Source: Acanthopleuribacter pedis (GTDB lineage: Bacteria; Acidobacteriota; Holophagae; Acanthopleuribacterales; Acanthopleuribacteraceae). Taken from it: 64,000 bases of DNA. Of this stretch, positions 26,346-36,500 are shown piece by piece (position 1 is the stretch's first letter; the number at the start of each line of letters is the position of its first letter). The stretch lies in contig NZ_JAFREP010000015.1 in assembly GCF_017377855.1 (NCBI RefSeq), forward strand, positions 248,001 through 312,000, in the 5' to 3' direction. The position numbers and the translations under genes are program-made. Under the pieces are notes generated by a model, which saw only the letters and a program-made list of their open reading frames with translations, ran no database searches and was not told where the DNA came from.

Positions 26346-29300
26346 ATGAAAAGAACGATGTTGTCACTGACCGTGATGTGCCTCGTTTCTGTATGCGCCT
26401 TTATCGGCATCAAAGACATCAACCAACCTACAGATTCAACCTTAAACTTGCCACTCAGCCTGAAGGATCCCACCAAACCCAGCCAGGGTTCCGCCTTTAA
26501 AAATCTCCCCAAGGAAGAACAGCGCCGCCGCAACACCATCGAGCGCCAACGCTGGGAGTTCGACTTCCTCAAAGATCCGAGCACCGGCCTCATCCCGCCG
26601 GATGCAGCAAGCATCCGCGCCCAAGTCCTCAATGACAACCCGCGCGCCAAAAACGCACCAAAACGTCTGGAATCCCTGGTCCCACGTGGGCCGGGCAACT
26701 TGGGCGGGCGAACCCGTGCACTCGCATTTGATCGTTCCGACGCAACGGGTCAAACCATGCTGGCCGGCGGCGTGTCTTCCGGTTTATTCCGCAGTGAAAA
26801 TCGCGGCCAAAGCTGGACGAAGGTCTCGGCCCAGGATGAAATGCACAACGTCACCGCCATTGCCCAGGATCCCCGCAACCCCAACGTCTGGTACTACGGG
26901 ACCGGGGAGTTAAGTGGAAACTCCGCATCCGATGCAGGCGCAACCTATTATGGCGACGGTATTTGGCGTTCCGAGGACGGCGGCCGCACCTGGTCGCAGA
27001 TCGAAGCCACCCGCGGCAATTCGGTGGAAAGCCGCGACAATGTTTACGATTATGTCTCGGAACTGGTGGTCCACCCCGTCACCAGTGATCTTTACATCTC
27101 CAGTCCCCAGGGCATCTACCGCTTGCGGCAAGACACCGGGGCCCTCGAATTTGTCCTTTCCAGCAGCCTGCCCAACTACGCCAGTTGGGATATGCACGAT
27201 ATCGAAATCAACCCCGACGGCAGCGAAATCTTTGTGGTGATCAGTCAACAAGCCGGACGCAATGCCGGCATTTTCCGCTCAACCACGGGCGACTTTAGCT
27301 CCTGGGAACGCTTGGCAGGCGGAACCTTCCCGCTCCCAACCGGATGGCCGCGCGATACGCGCCGCGCCGTGATTGCACTGGACACCGCCAACCGCCAACT
27401 TTATGCGTTGATGGTTAACGGCCACTTCAACGATTGTGAAGAAGCCGAGGTCAAGTCCGAGGCGGTCCTGCTACGTCTCGACTTGGCCGGCAACAGCTGG
27501 ACGGATTTAACCGCCAACATGCCCAACGACGGCGATTGCCTCAGCGGCAACAATCCCTTCGCCGCCCAGGGCGGTTATGACCTGACCCTCAACATCGCAC
27601 CCAACAACCCCAGTCGCATCTATGTCGGCGGTACCAACCTTTACGTTTCCGACGACGCCTTCACCACCAACACCCAAACACGGCGGATCGGCGGGTACGC
27701 GGCCGCGGATACGTACCGAAGTTACGAGGGTCACCACCCCGATATTCATGCGGTCGTTTTTGATCCCACCAACCCCGACATCATCGTGAGTGGCTCCGAC
27801 GGCGGGCTTCACGCCGCCCTGGTCGGAGACGGAACCGTGGTTTGGGAAAACCTCAACAACGACTACTTCACCTACCAGTACTACCATGTGGCCCTCTCAC
27901 CCCAAATGGGCGACGTAACCGCCCTGGGCGGCGCCCAAGATAACGGCACCACCGCGGCGATCGGCGGCACCCAGCACATCGAATTTGCCGGCGGTGACGG
28001 GGTCGCTGTCGGCTTCGGCGACTACCGCATCGTGGATGGAGAACAGTTACCCGTTCTCTACTACGGCTTTCAACGCGGACCCATCCGACGTTTCAACGGT
28101 GAGAACTTTGAATCCATCCGACCCACCGAAGCCGAAGACAGCATCTTCGTCACCTATTTCCATCTCGACCCCGACAATACCCAACACCTCTACTACGCGG
28201 CACGGCACCGCTTGTTCGCGACCGACCAAGCCTTGACGGTCGACCCCGACGGTTGGTTTGAACGCACCAGTTTGAGCGAAGCCATTGGGGAAGGGGCCGA
28301 CATTCGCGCCATGGCAACCACCCGTGGACCTTATGGTGCCGAAAACCACCTCTTTGTGGGCACGAACGACGGCCGCCTCTTCCGCTTAAGCGACCCCGCC
28401 AACCCCGAGAATCCCGGTACCCTCCTGGCCATGACCCTGCCGGTTAGCGGCGGGTTGATCAGCAGCATCGCCGTTCATCCCGGTGACGATAGCAAGGTTG
28501 TGGTTACCGTTTCTAACTACAAAACCCCCAGCGTGTTCTACAGCGACGACGCAACCGGCGACAACCCGACCTGGACCTTGGTCGAAGGCAACATCGAACA
28601 GCTCAGCTTCCGTTCTTCGGCCATCGTTCAAGAACCCGAACGCACGATTTATTTGGTGGGCACCAACGCCGGCCTGTGGAGCACCGAAACCCTCGACGGC
28701 GCCAACACGGTTTGGCAACGCGAAGGCCTCGACACCGTCGGTTCGGCAGTCGTCTCCCAACTCGCCCTACGTCCCAGTGACAACAACCTCATCATTGGCA
28801 CCCACGGCAACGGCATGTTCCAGGCTACTTTTGCCGGCAACGGGGCCGTTAGTTCGACCCAACCCAACCGTTACCACCTCGCCGATATTCGCACCAGCGA
28901 CGGCGCCGATACCTATGTCGGCATCGTCAACAGCGCGGAGGCGGAAACCCAAGTTGAGATCTTCGCGTTCGACAGCGCGGGTCAACCGCTCGGTCGCAGC
29001 GGCGTGCTCCTAAGCCTCACCGCCAAGGCAAGCACCTTCCGCTCAGTTACCAACCTCTTCCCCACCACGGCCGAACGCATTGCCTGGCTTCAAATCGGCG
29101 CCGATGCCGAACTCTCGGTTTTTGCCGAAATCCGTGACGCATCCACCCGCGCGGCCTACCTAGCATCGTCGGCGGATCAGCGCGTGTACCTCCCCCACAT
29201 CGCGAGGGACACCACCAACTTTGAAACCGTCTTGAATGTTGTGAACCCCGAACAAGCCGAAACAGCAATCACCCTCAATGGGTTTCCCGGCGATCAAACC

Positions 29301-30161
29301 GCAACCATCGACCGCGCAAGCGGTGCCTTCGGCTTCAGCTCACAACCCATCACCGACCACCTCGGCTCCGAGCTGCAACCCGGCCAATGGGCCGAGTTAA
29401 CAGCACCAGGAACGGGCATCGCCGCCATGGAATCCTTCACCCGACTCCCCAACCGCACCCAAACCGCGGCGCTCGGTCTTAACCAAACGGCGGGCAACAC
29501 CCTCAACTTTCTCCATGTCGCCACCGATACCAATCAGTTCTGGACGGGCATGGTCTACATCAACCTCGGCGATGTCGCCACCGACGTCACCGAAACCTAT
29601 TACAACGCGGCGGGCGAAGTCCTGAAAACCGGGGAACGCAACCTGACCGCCAAAGAAAAAATCACCCTGCTCTTCGACTTCGAAAACCAGGAAGAGGTTC
29701 CCGCCGGCACCGCCTGGGTGCAGGTGGTCGCCACCCAACCCCTCATCGGGTACGCCCTTTTCGGGGCCCCGAGCATCTCAAACAACGACTACTTCACCGG
29801 CCTCCAAGGCAACTACGGCGGCGGTCAACGGTGGCTGTATCCCTATTTCAACAGCTCCGCCGAAACCTTCACCGGCGTGGTGGCGGTCAACCTGGGCGAT
29901 CAACCGGCCAACCTGACCTTCCACGCCTATGACGCCGCGGGCAACCGTCTCGAATCACGCACGATTGAAGCGGTTTCAGCCAAAACAAAATACGTCACCA
30001 CCCTTGCCGGTTTGTTCCAAAACGCGGAAACCTTGGCCAACGGCGCCTGGGTTGAAGCGGTAGCGGACGGGTCCGAATGGGCCGGCTTCGTGCTCTGGGG
30101 CGACCAAGGCGTCCCGGCCCGTCAACATTTGGCGGGCATCCAAGCCACCCCACTCCCCTAA
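26346..30161 (+). CDS. Exported Asp-box beta-propeller protein, tandem paralogue B
   Basis: 1271 aa, co-linear with the preceding gene throughout. The signal segment is MKRTMLSLTVMCLVSVCAF, without a convincing lipobox. Asp-boxes FRSENRGQSWTKV and WRSEDGGRTWSQI and the block GGAQDNGTT are kept. The four C-terminal modules are nearly identical to those of paralogue A, most strikingly the last 200 residues, where even synonymous positions mostly agree, while the N-terminal and propeller parts differ at many residues. That gradient suggests gene conversion or purifying selection on the C-terminal modules. A MITE-like element starts 10 bp after the stop. Confidence 0.9.
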   Translation: MKRTMLSLTVMCLVSVCAFIGIKDINQPTDSTLNLPLSLKDPTKPSQGSAFKNLPKEEQRRRNTIERQRWEFDFLKDPSTGLIPPDAASIRAQVLNDNPRAKNAPKRLESLVPRGPGNLGGRTRALAFDRSDATGQTMLAGGVSSGLFRSENRGQSWTKVSAQDEMHNVTAIAQDPRNPNVWYYGTGELSGNSASDAGATYYGDGIWRSEDGGRTWSQIEATRGNSVESRDNVYDYVSELVVHPVTSDLYISSPQGIYRLRQDTGALEFVLSSSLPNYASWDMHDIEINPDGSEIFVVISQQAGRNAGIFRSTTGDFSSWERLAGGTFPLPTGWPRDTRRAVIALDTANRQLYALMVNGHFNDCEEAEVKSEAVLLRLDLAGNSWTDLTANMPNDGDCLSGNNPFAAQGGYDLTLNIAPNNPSRIYVGGTNLYVSDDAFTTNTQTRRIGGYAAADTYRSYEGHHPDIHAVVFDPTNPDIIVSGSDGGLHAALVGDGTVVWENLNNDYFTYQYYHVALSPQMGDVTALGGAQDNGTTAAIGGTQHIEFAGGDGVAVGFGDYRIVDGEQLPVLYYGFQRGPIRRFNGENFESIRPTEAEDSIFVTYFHLDPDNTQHLYYAARHRLFATDQALTVDPDGWFERTSLSEAIGEGADIRAMATTRGPYGAENHLFVGTNDGRLFRLSDPANPENPGTLLAMTLPVSGGLISSIAVHPGDDSKVVVTVSNYKTPSVFYSDDATGDNPTWTLVEGNIEQLSFRSSAIVQEPERTIYLVGTNAGLWSTETLDGANTVWQREGLDTVGSAVVSQLALRPSDNNLIIGTHGNGMFQATFAGNGAVSSTQPNRYHLADIRTSDGADTYVGIVNSAEAETQVEIFAFDSAGQPLGRSGVLLSLTAKASTFRSVTNLFPTTAERIAWLQIGADAELSVFAEIRDASTRAAYLASSADQRVYLPHIARDTTNFETVLNVVNPEQAETAITLNGFPGDQTATIDRASGAFGFSSQPITDHLGSELQPGQWAELTAPGTGIAAMESFTRLPNRTQTAALGLNQTAGNTLNFLHVATDTNQFWTGMVYINLGDVATDVTETYYNAAGEVLKTGERNLTAKEKITLLFDFENQEEVPAGTAWVQVVATQPLIGYALFGAPSISNNDYFTGLQGNYGGGQRWLYPYFNSSAETFTGVVAVNLGDQPANLTFHAYDAAGNRLESRTIEAVSAKTKYVTTLAGLFQNAETLANGAWVEAVADGSEWAGFVLWGDQGVPARQHLAGIQATPLP

Positions 30162-30170
30162 ACCCTTTTA

Positions 30171-30346
30171 CCTAAGAAACGCGATAACTCGCGGCGATTT
30201 TGGCGAAACCTCTGGGCTGCAACGGCCCGTAAAAATGCTCACCGCACCCAACGGGTGCGGTCGGGCGCGACCCCGGCTCGCTTTTTACAAACCATTTCGC
30301 TCCAGATCTTTAGCCAAAATCCCTCACGCTTATCGCGCTTCTTAGG
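30171..30346 (+). mobile_element. MITE-like element, copy 1 (176 bp)
   Basis: Terminal inverted repeats begin CCTAAGAAACGCGATAA and end TTATCGCGCTTCTTAGG; the arms stay similar for about 55 bp, around a small inner hairpin CCGCACCC-AAC-GGGTGCGG. It is flanked on both sides by TTTTA, a perfect 5-bp target duplication. The equivalent position after paralogue A lacks the element, with similar spacing from stop codon to the long-range inverted repeat, so that locus resembles an empty site. It has no coding capacity. Confidence 0.8.
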
Positions 30347-30370
30347 TTTTACCCATTAACACCTTTCAAC

Positions 30371-30498
30371 AAAGGCCGTATTTCCAAAGCACCATCCGCA
30401 CGACGCTTTTCGCAAGCGTCCGAACGCCGGTTTTTCCATCGTTTGGACCACCTACCACGCAAAGGCATCCCGCGGTCGCAATGGGGAATGCGGCCTTT
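30371..30498. repeat. Long-range inverted repeat in the 3' flank of paralogue B
   Basis: AAAGGCCGTATTTCC (30371-30385) pairs with GGAATGCGGCCTTT (30485-30498), and a short T run follows. The arms correspond to those at 25629 and 25747, but the sequence between them is unrelated to that of copy A. Confidence 0.55.
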
Positions 30499-30712
30499 TT
30501 CCATTGAGGGAGTCCAGATGGTTCAACCGTCTGGGAACAGATATCACTCGCGAATCAAATTTCCAAACTGTAAAACTTTTGCCAACTCAAAACTTTCACC
30601 TTAACTTCCTCCCCATTTCTTGGTAGATTGCGTCACCCGGACAAGCTTAATAAAGCATCACGAATAATTATCCAACAAGTCGCCAAGATACGTAAAAAAA
30701 GAGAGCGGATTA

Positions 30713-32566
30713 ATGCACATTAAAATATCAAAAGCCATTGAGCTCTTCTTCCCGAACCCAAAACTGGAGCTCGTCTATTTCGAAGCGATTGCCAATGCGA
30801 TGGACGCGAAAGCCTCGGAAATCGTGGTCGAAAACATCATTGACACCCGCACCAGGCCGACCACCATCGAAATCATCATTTCGGATAACGGCGTAGGGTT
30901 TACCGGAAAGAATTTCGCCAAATTCTCCAAGCTACTGAAAACAGACGGCGACGACCATAAAGGCGTTGGTCGCTTGGTGTTCTTGAATTACTTCGATACC
31001 GTCCAAATTTCGAGTGTCTTCGGCAGTGAAAAAATAAACTTCGTCTTCGACAAGGCGTTTGAAGGCGAACACGAACTCAAGCCGGTGACAGATACGCTTT
31101 ACAAGACGGAACTGCATTTCAAGCACTTTAATCATCGAAAAATTCGTTCATATGATGCGATTAACCCAGGCAATTTAAAAGCATCCATGATGCGGCATTT
31201 TTTCCCATATTTTTACGACAAGAAACTGCGTCATGAATATTTAAATATTCAGTTTCGACAAGAGCTTTACGAACATGGCCAAACAGAACCTATTATTACG
31301 GAACAATCTTTTAATATTGATGAAATCGAGGACCTCACCCGCGCCTCCTTTAGCGCGGAAGTGGCCGGGACCGCGGTTCCTTTTGAGGTGCTTTATGCCG
31401 TCAAAAAAACGGAAGGGCCCACCACCGTGGTCACCGCCGTTTGCTGCGACGGTCAAACCATCCCCCTCAATTTATTGGGCCGCAAACAATTGCCGCCAGG
31501 CACCAACTTGGTGTTTTTGGTGGTGTCCCCGTTTTTCAAAGGTAAGTCGGATTCCTCGCGACAGCGCTTGGAACTGGAGGAAACCCAGCAAAAACAGTTA
31601 AAAGAATGCTTAACGGAACAACCGGCGGGGATCCTCCACGAACAGGTTCCTGAAATTCGTGCGTTTAACCAACGCTTGATGGGCGATTACGCGGATCGAT
31701 ACCCCCACTTGCAAGGCTATTTCCACAGCAGCGGCGCCGGATTAATGGAACGCCGCCAGGTTTTGGAAGCAGCCCAACGCAAGTTTTTCGAAGCGCAGCG
31801 GGAAATCTTGGACGCGGATCATTTCGATAGGGAAACCTACGAAAAATCGCTGGAAATTTCATCACGACTGCTTACCGAGTACCTTCTCTACCGCAACCTC
31901 ATCATCAAAAAACTCACCGAGATGGACGAACGTGAAGCTGAAGCCGCCATTCACAACGCCATCGTGCCCATGCGAAAGACCCTTCAGAACAAGGGATTTA
32001 ACGAACACATCTTCTTCAACAACGCCTGGCTTATCGACGACAAGTTCATGAACTTTCGCACGATTTTGAGCAACCAAGATTTTACCGCCATCGCCAAAGA
32101 ACTCGAAATAGAGGACAACGAATTCAAAGGCAAAGAACGGCCCGACATCACCATTATTTTTTCGGACGATGTCAACAAAACCGAGAAGGTCGACGTGGTC
32201 ATGGTGGAACTCAAAAAAAGGGGGTTACCGCTAGCGGGAAAGGAAGAAGTGGTTAGCCAATTGAGGCAACGGGCCCGTAAATTGGCGCGTTGGTACAAAA
32301 GCAAAATCCAACGGATTTGGCTTTACGGCATTGTCGATTTTGACGAAGCCTTCCACGTCTCTTTGCTTGAGGACCAATTCATCGAGCTGTATTCAAAAGG
32401 CAACCTTTATTACCGGGAATACCCCATCATTCCCAACCAAGAAGACAAACACCACCCGATTCCCCTCGGCATTTTTGTCCTTGATTACCAGGCGTTTATC
32501 AAGGACGCGGCGGCACGGAACAAAACCTTTTTAGAAATCCTCAAATCCGGTTTCGCTGCTGAATAG
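30713..32566 (+). CDS. GHKL (MutL/Hsp90-type) ATPase fused to a PD-(D/E)xK-like nuclease domain
   Basis: 617 aa. The N-terminal GHKL ATP-binding fold is clear: motif N1 YFEAIANAMDA (Glu24, Asn28), DNGVGF (58-63) and GVGRL (84-88). A middle region of about 200-460 is partly helical and not recognised. Near the C-terminus RPDITIIF (Asp478) is followed 21 residues later by VELKK (Glu499, Lys501), with a helix containing RQRARKLARWY; this spacing fits a PD-(D/E)xK nuclease core. GHKL ATPases joined to such nucleases occur in prokaryotic conflict systems, so anti-phage or DNA-damage roles are plausible. The 5' half is visibly more AT-rich than its neighbours. It stands alone; no methylase or helicase is adjacent. 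Confidence 0.8.
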   Translation: MHIKISKAIELFFPNPKLELVYFEAIANAMDAKASEIVVENIIDTRTRPTTIEIIISDNGVGFTGKNFAKFSKLLKTDGDDHKGVGRLVFLNYFDTVQISSVFGSEKINFVFDKAFEGEHELKPVTDTLYKTELHFKHFNHRKIRSYDAINPGNLKASMMRHFFPYFYDKKLRHEYLNIQFRQELYEHGQTEPIITEQSFNIDEIEDLTRASFSAEVAGTAVPFEVLYAVKKTEGPTTVVTAVCCDGQTIPLNLLGRKQLPPGTNLVFLVVSPFFKGKSDSSRQRLELEETQQKQLKECLTEQPAGILHEQVPEIRAFNQRLMGDYADRYPHLQGYFHSSGAGLMERRQVLEAAQRKFFEAQREILDADHFDRETYEKSLEISSRLLTEYLLYRNLIIKKLTEMDEREAEAAIHNAIVPMRKTLQNKGFNEHIFFNNAWLIDDKFMNFRTILSNQDFTAIAKELEIEDNEFKGKERPDITIIFSDDVNKTEKVDVVMVELKKRGLPLAGKEEVVSQLRQRARKLARWYKSKIQRIWLYGIVDFDEAFHVSLLEDQFIELYSKGNLYYREYPIIPNQEDKHHPIPLGIFVLDYQAFIKDAAARNKTFLEILKSGFAAE

Positions 32567-32614
32567 CGGCATCGCCCGCCCACTCAGGAAGGGGCCGCCG
32601 CCGGGTTTCGCCGT

Positions 32615-33370
32615 CTAGAAAAACAGCATGTGTTTGTCTTCGTACTTTCGCGTAAAACGCGCGTAGTTCTCCAATCGCCGGCGCTGCCGCATGAAATCCA
32701 GCAAACCTTTAAGGCCGGGCTCTTTCGCCACGGCCTTCGCGACCGATTGCTCACGGCCACCGGCTTGATCCGCGGGCGGCGCCACCAAATCGTGACGCCC
32801 TTCTAAATCAACGCGAACGCAAACCGGGTTGGCCGAGTCGGCCGGTGATAAGTTCAAAAACACATCGTAGCAGTAACACTCGGGATCGCCGCAGAACCCC
32901 GTGTCGAGTTGCCAGGATTCACCGCCGCTTCGGATACTGCCCAAACTCCCCTGTTCCGGCGCGGCACCGCGCAACAGCAATGCCTTGGGCACCTCAAAGG
33001 CGCCTGATTCCTCAAAGTTCAATTCACGCAACACCATGCGTCGTCGGAGGTACATCAAGTGAAGGTAGCGTTCCTGGAATTCTTCCGTCTGCTCGGCAAT
33101 GCGAAAGACCTGCTGGACTTCGTCCGGCAGCGGTTTCTGATGTTCATCCAACCATTGCCCGTCGGCCGTGTACCAAGTCGTTTTGGGTTCATCACCCGCG
33201 AACCAATCACATTTCAGATTGTCACAGGGACATCCGTGGGTCGCACAGATCGTGGCGTAAAGGCGAAAGGTAACCTCGCCGTCTTCGAATTGAATGGAAA
33301 AATAACCCAAGTCGTAGGACGTCTCGCGGTTGACGTCGTTGAGTTCCAAATGAACTTTGCGAATCTCCAT
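32615..33370 (-). CDS. Hypothetical Cys-rich protein
   Basis: 251 aa. I do not recognise a family. It has two Cys clusters, CATHGCPCDNLKC (Cys42, 47, 49, 54) and CGDPECYC (Cys160, 165, 167), suggesting a metal (perhaps zinc) site. The middle is helical with paired Arg residues (YLHLMYLRRRM). The C-terminal 35 residues are strongly basic (MRQRRRLENYARFTRKY). No signal peptide is seen. It converges on the GHKL-nuclease gene with a 48-bp gap and lies downstream of icmF behind a hairpin. Confidence 0.7.
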   Translation of the reverse strand: MEIRKVHLELNDVNRETSYDLGYFSIQFEDGEVTFRLYATICATHGCPCDNLKCDWFAGDEPKTTWYTADGQWLDEHQKPLPDEVQQVFRIAEQTEEFQERYLHLMYLRRRMVLRELNFEESGAFEVPKALLLRGAAPEQGSLGSIRSGGESWQLDTGFCGDPECYCYDVFLNLSPADSANPVCVRVDLEGRHDLVAPPADQAGGREQSVAKAVAKEPGLKGLLDFMRQRRRLENYARFTRKYEDKHMLFF

Positions 33371-33393
33371 AAAAAGGCCTCACCCAACAAGAA

Positions 33394-33480
33394 AACCCTG
33401 CTTCCCTCCCTAGCCCGCATTTCTCACAAGAAATGCGGGCTAGACCAGGCCAAAACCGGCCGCCAGGTAGAAGCAGGGTT
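33394..33480. repeat. Nested hairpins between icmF and the Cys-rich gene, with a REP-like core
   Basis: The core TAGCCCGCATTTCT - CACA - AGAAATGCGGGCTA (33411-33442) is a perfect 14-bp hairpin and the most compact member of the GCCCGCATTTCTCAC family. It is enclosed by AACCCTGCTTC (33394-33404) and GAAGCAGGGTT (33470-33480), another perfect pair. It lies 26 bp after the icmF stop, so it may end or stabilise that transcript. Confidence 0.75.
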
Positions 33481-33506
33481 GGTAAGCATACCGCAAAAAC
33501 AGCGAA

Positions 33507-36500
33507 TTACATATTTCGTCGGTACTGACCACCCACGGTGTACAGCAAGCCGGAGATTTGCCCCAGCGAACAGTAACGGGTTGCATCAAGCAGTTGGACG
33601 AATACGTTGTCGTTGTTCTCGGCCGCGCCTTTGACATGGCTCAGCGCTTCCGCCAAGCGACCACCGTGGAACTGTTGGTAGTTGGCCAGGTATTGGATCT
33701 GCTGCTCTTTCTCTTCTTCCGTGGAACGAATCAACTCCGGCGCGCCATGCTCTTCCTCACCATCGGGATTCAGGAAGGTGTTCACCCCGATAATCGGCAG
33801 CTTGCCGTTGTGTTTCAGTTCCTCGTAGTACATGGACTCTTCTTGGATTTTGCCGCGCTGGTATTGGGTCTCCATCGCGGACAACACCCCGCCCCGCTCG
33901 GAAATGCGCACGAACTCGGTGAGAATGGCCTCTTCGACCAACTCGGTCAGTTCTTCGATAATGAAGGCGCCTTGCAGGGGGTTCTCGTTTTTGGCGAGGC
34001 CCAACTCGCGGTTGATGATCAACTGAATCGCCATCGCGCGGCGAACGGAAGCTTCCGTCGGCGTGGTGATGGCTTCATCGTATGCATTGGTATGCAACGA
34101 GTTACAGTTGTCATAAATCGCATAAAGCGCCTGCAGGGTGGTGCGGATATCGTTGAAATCGATCTCCTGGGCATGCAGCGAACGACCACTGGTTTGGATG
34201 TGGTATTTCAGCTTTTGCGAGCGACCGTTGGCGCCATAACGGCGTTCCATCGCCACGGCCCAAATCCGACGGGCAACGCGCCCGATCACCGCGTATTCGG
34301 GATCAATCCCGTTGGAGAAGAAGAAACTCAGGTTGGGCGCGAAATCGTTGATATTCATGCCCCGCGCCAAGTAGTACTCGACAAAGGTAAAGCCGTTGGC
34401 GAGGGTGAAGGCCGCCTGACTGATCGGGTTCGCGCCGGCCTCGGCGATGTGGTACCCGCTGATAGAAACGCTGTAGTAATTGCGCACGCCTTTTTCGATA
34501 AAAAACGACTGCACATCACCCATGAGTTTGAGCGAGAACTCGGTGGAAAAGATACAGGTATTTTGCGCCTGATCTTCCTTGAGGATATCGGCTTGAACCG
34601 TACCGCGCACGGATTTGAAAACGTCGGCGCTAATCCGTTCGTAGGTCTCGGTGTCAACCAGTTCCTTGCCGGACATCCCCAACAAACCCAGCCCGAAGCA
34701 GCGATCACTATCGGCATCGTAGTCCATGCCCTCGTAGTAGGGCAGGGCGAGGCCTTTGTCTTGGTAGCTTTGTTGGATGGTGGCCCTCGCCGCATCCAGC
34801 CGCCCCGCGTTTTTGAGATGACGTTCGATCTGTTGATCAATCGCCGCGTTCATGTAGAAACCGAGAATAATCGGTGCCGGTCCATTGATGGTCATCGACA
34901 CCGAGGTTTTGGAATCGCAAAGATCGAAGCCGCTGTAGAGCTTCTTCATATCGTCGAGGTTACAAATCGAAACCCCGGAGTTGCCAATTTTTCCGTAGAT
35001 ATCAGGCCGCCGCGCCGGATCTTCACCGTAAAGGGTTACCGAATCGAAGGCCGTTGATAAACGCTTGGCGGGCTGATCCTTGGATACATAGTGGAAACGA
35101 CGGTTGGTTCGTTCCGGGGTCCCCTCTCCCGCGAACATCCGCGTGGGGTCCTCGCCCTGCCGCTTAAAGGGAAACACACCGGCCGTGTAAGGAAAAGAAC
35201 CAGGCACGTTTTCCAGCATCATCCACTTGAGCAAATCGCCCCAGTCCTGATAGTCAGGCAAACTGACCTTGGCGATCCGTGACCCGGAAAGCGAGGTCGT
35301 GAATAAGGTGCTGCGAATTTCTTTGTCACGGATGCGCGTTACCAGTTCGTCACCGCGATAGGCTTGTTTTGCGGCCGGCCAAGCGTCGAGCAATTTGCGA
35401 CAACGCGGATCGAGTTTGGCCTCGTAGTAGGCAATTTCCCGCTGGAGGGATTCAATCACCGGCTGGAAATCGGGTGGTGACAAATTCACCTCGGCGGTGC
35501 CGTCGGCTTCAGCCGAAATATTGAGATCAGTCTGACCCATGCGTGCCTTAAGCGCCGCCACCGAACCGTTGAGTTGGTAAAGCACACGCGCATGTTCTGC
35601 TTGCTCCCCAACCCATTGCTTGTAACCACGCACCGTTTCAGCAATCCCCGCCAAATAACGCTGACGCTCACCGGGGATGATCGGCGCCTTGGTGGGAACA
35701 CCGACCCAATCCATTTGCGGGACAGGCCAGCCGAGATGGCACTTGCTGTTAAGGCTTTCAATCAGGGAACGGAAGAAGTGATTGGTGCCCTTGTCGTTAA
35801 ATTGAGAAGCGATGGTGGGGAAAACAGGAAGTTTTTCGTCGGCAACATCAAACCAGCCGCGGTTGCGTTTGACCTGTTTGCGGATATCGCGCAAGGCGTC
35901 CTCGGCCCCGCGTTTCTCAAACTTGTTGAGCACCACCATATCGGAAAGATCGAGCATATCAATTTTCTCAAGCTGGGTGGCGGCGCCGTACTCGCTGGTC
36001 ATCACATAAATGGCGTAATCCACCAAATCGACAATTTCCGAATCGGCCTGGCCGATCCCGGCGGTTTCCACGATGACCAAATCGTAGCCCGCATGCTGCA
36101 AGGTCGCAATCGCGCCTTCCATACATTCACTGGTGGCGCGGTTGGAGGCGCGGGTGGCCAGGGAGCGCATGAACACTTGCGCGTGGCCCTCCGCATCGGG
36201 ACAGGCCACCGCGTTCATGCGGATCCGGTCACCGAGCAAGGCGCCGCCGGTGCGGCGTTTGGAGGGATCAACGGAAATAATGCCCAGTTTTTTGTCGGGA
36301 AAGTGATCGATAAAACGGCGCACCAATTCATCGGTGAGCGAGGATTTACCGGCGCCGCCCGTGCCGGTGATGCCGACCACGGGGATGGTGCTGATGCGTT
36401 CCGGCCCCGTGCTTTGACCCAGTTCCAGGGCCGTAATCGCACGCGCGACGCGGTTCACGGGCGGAAGATCGTCGCCCGCCAAGGCCGTGGTGTCAAAATC

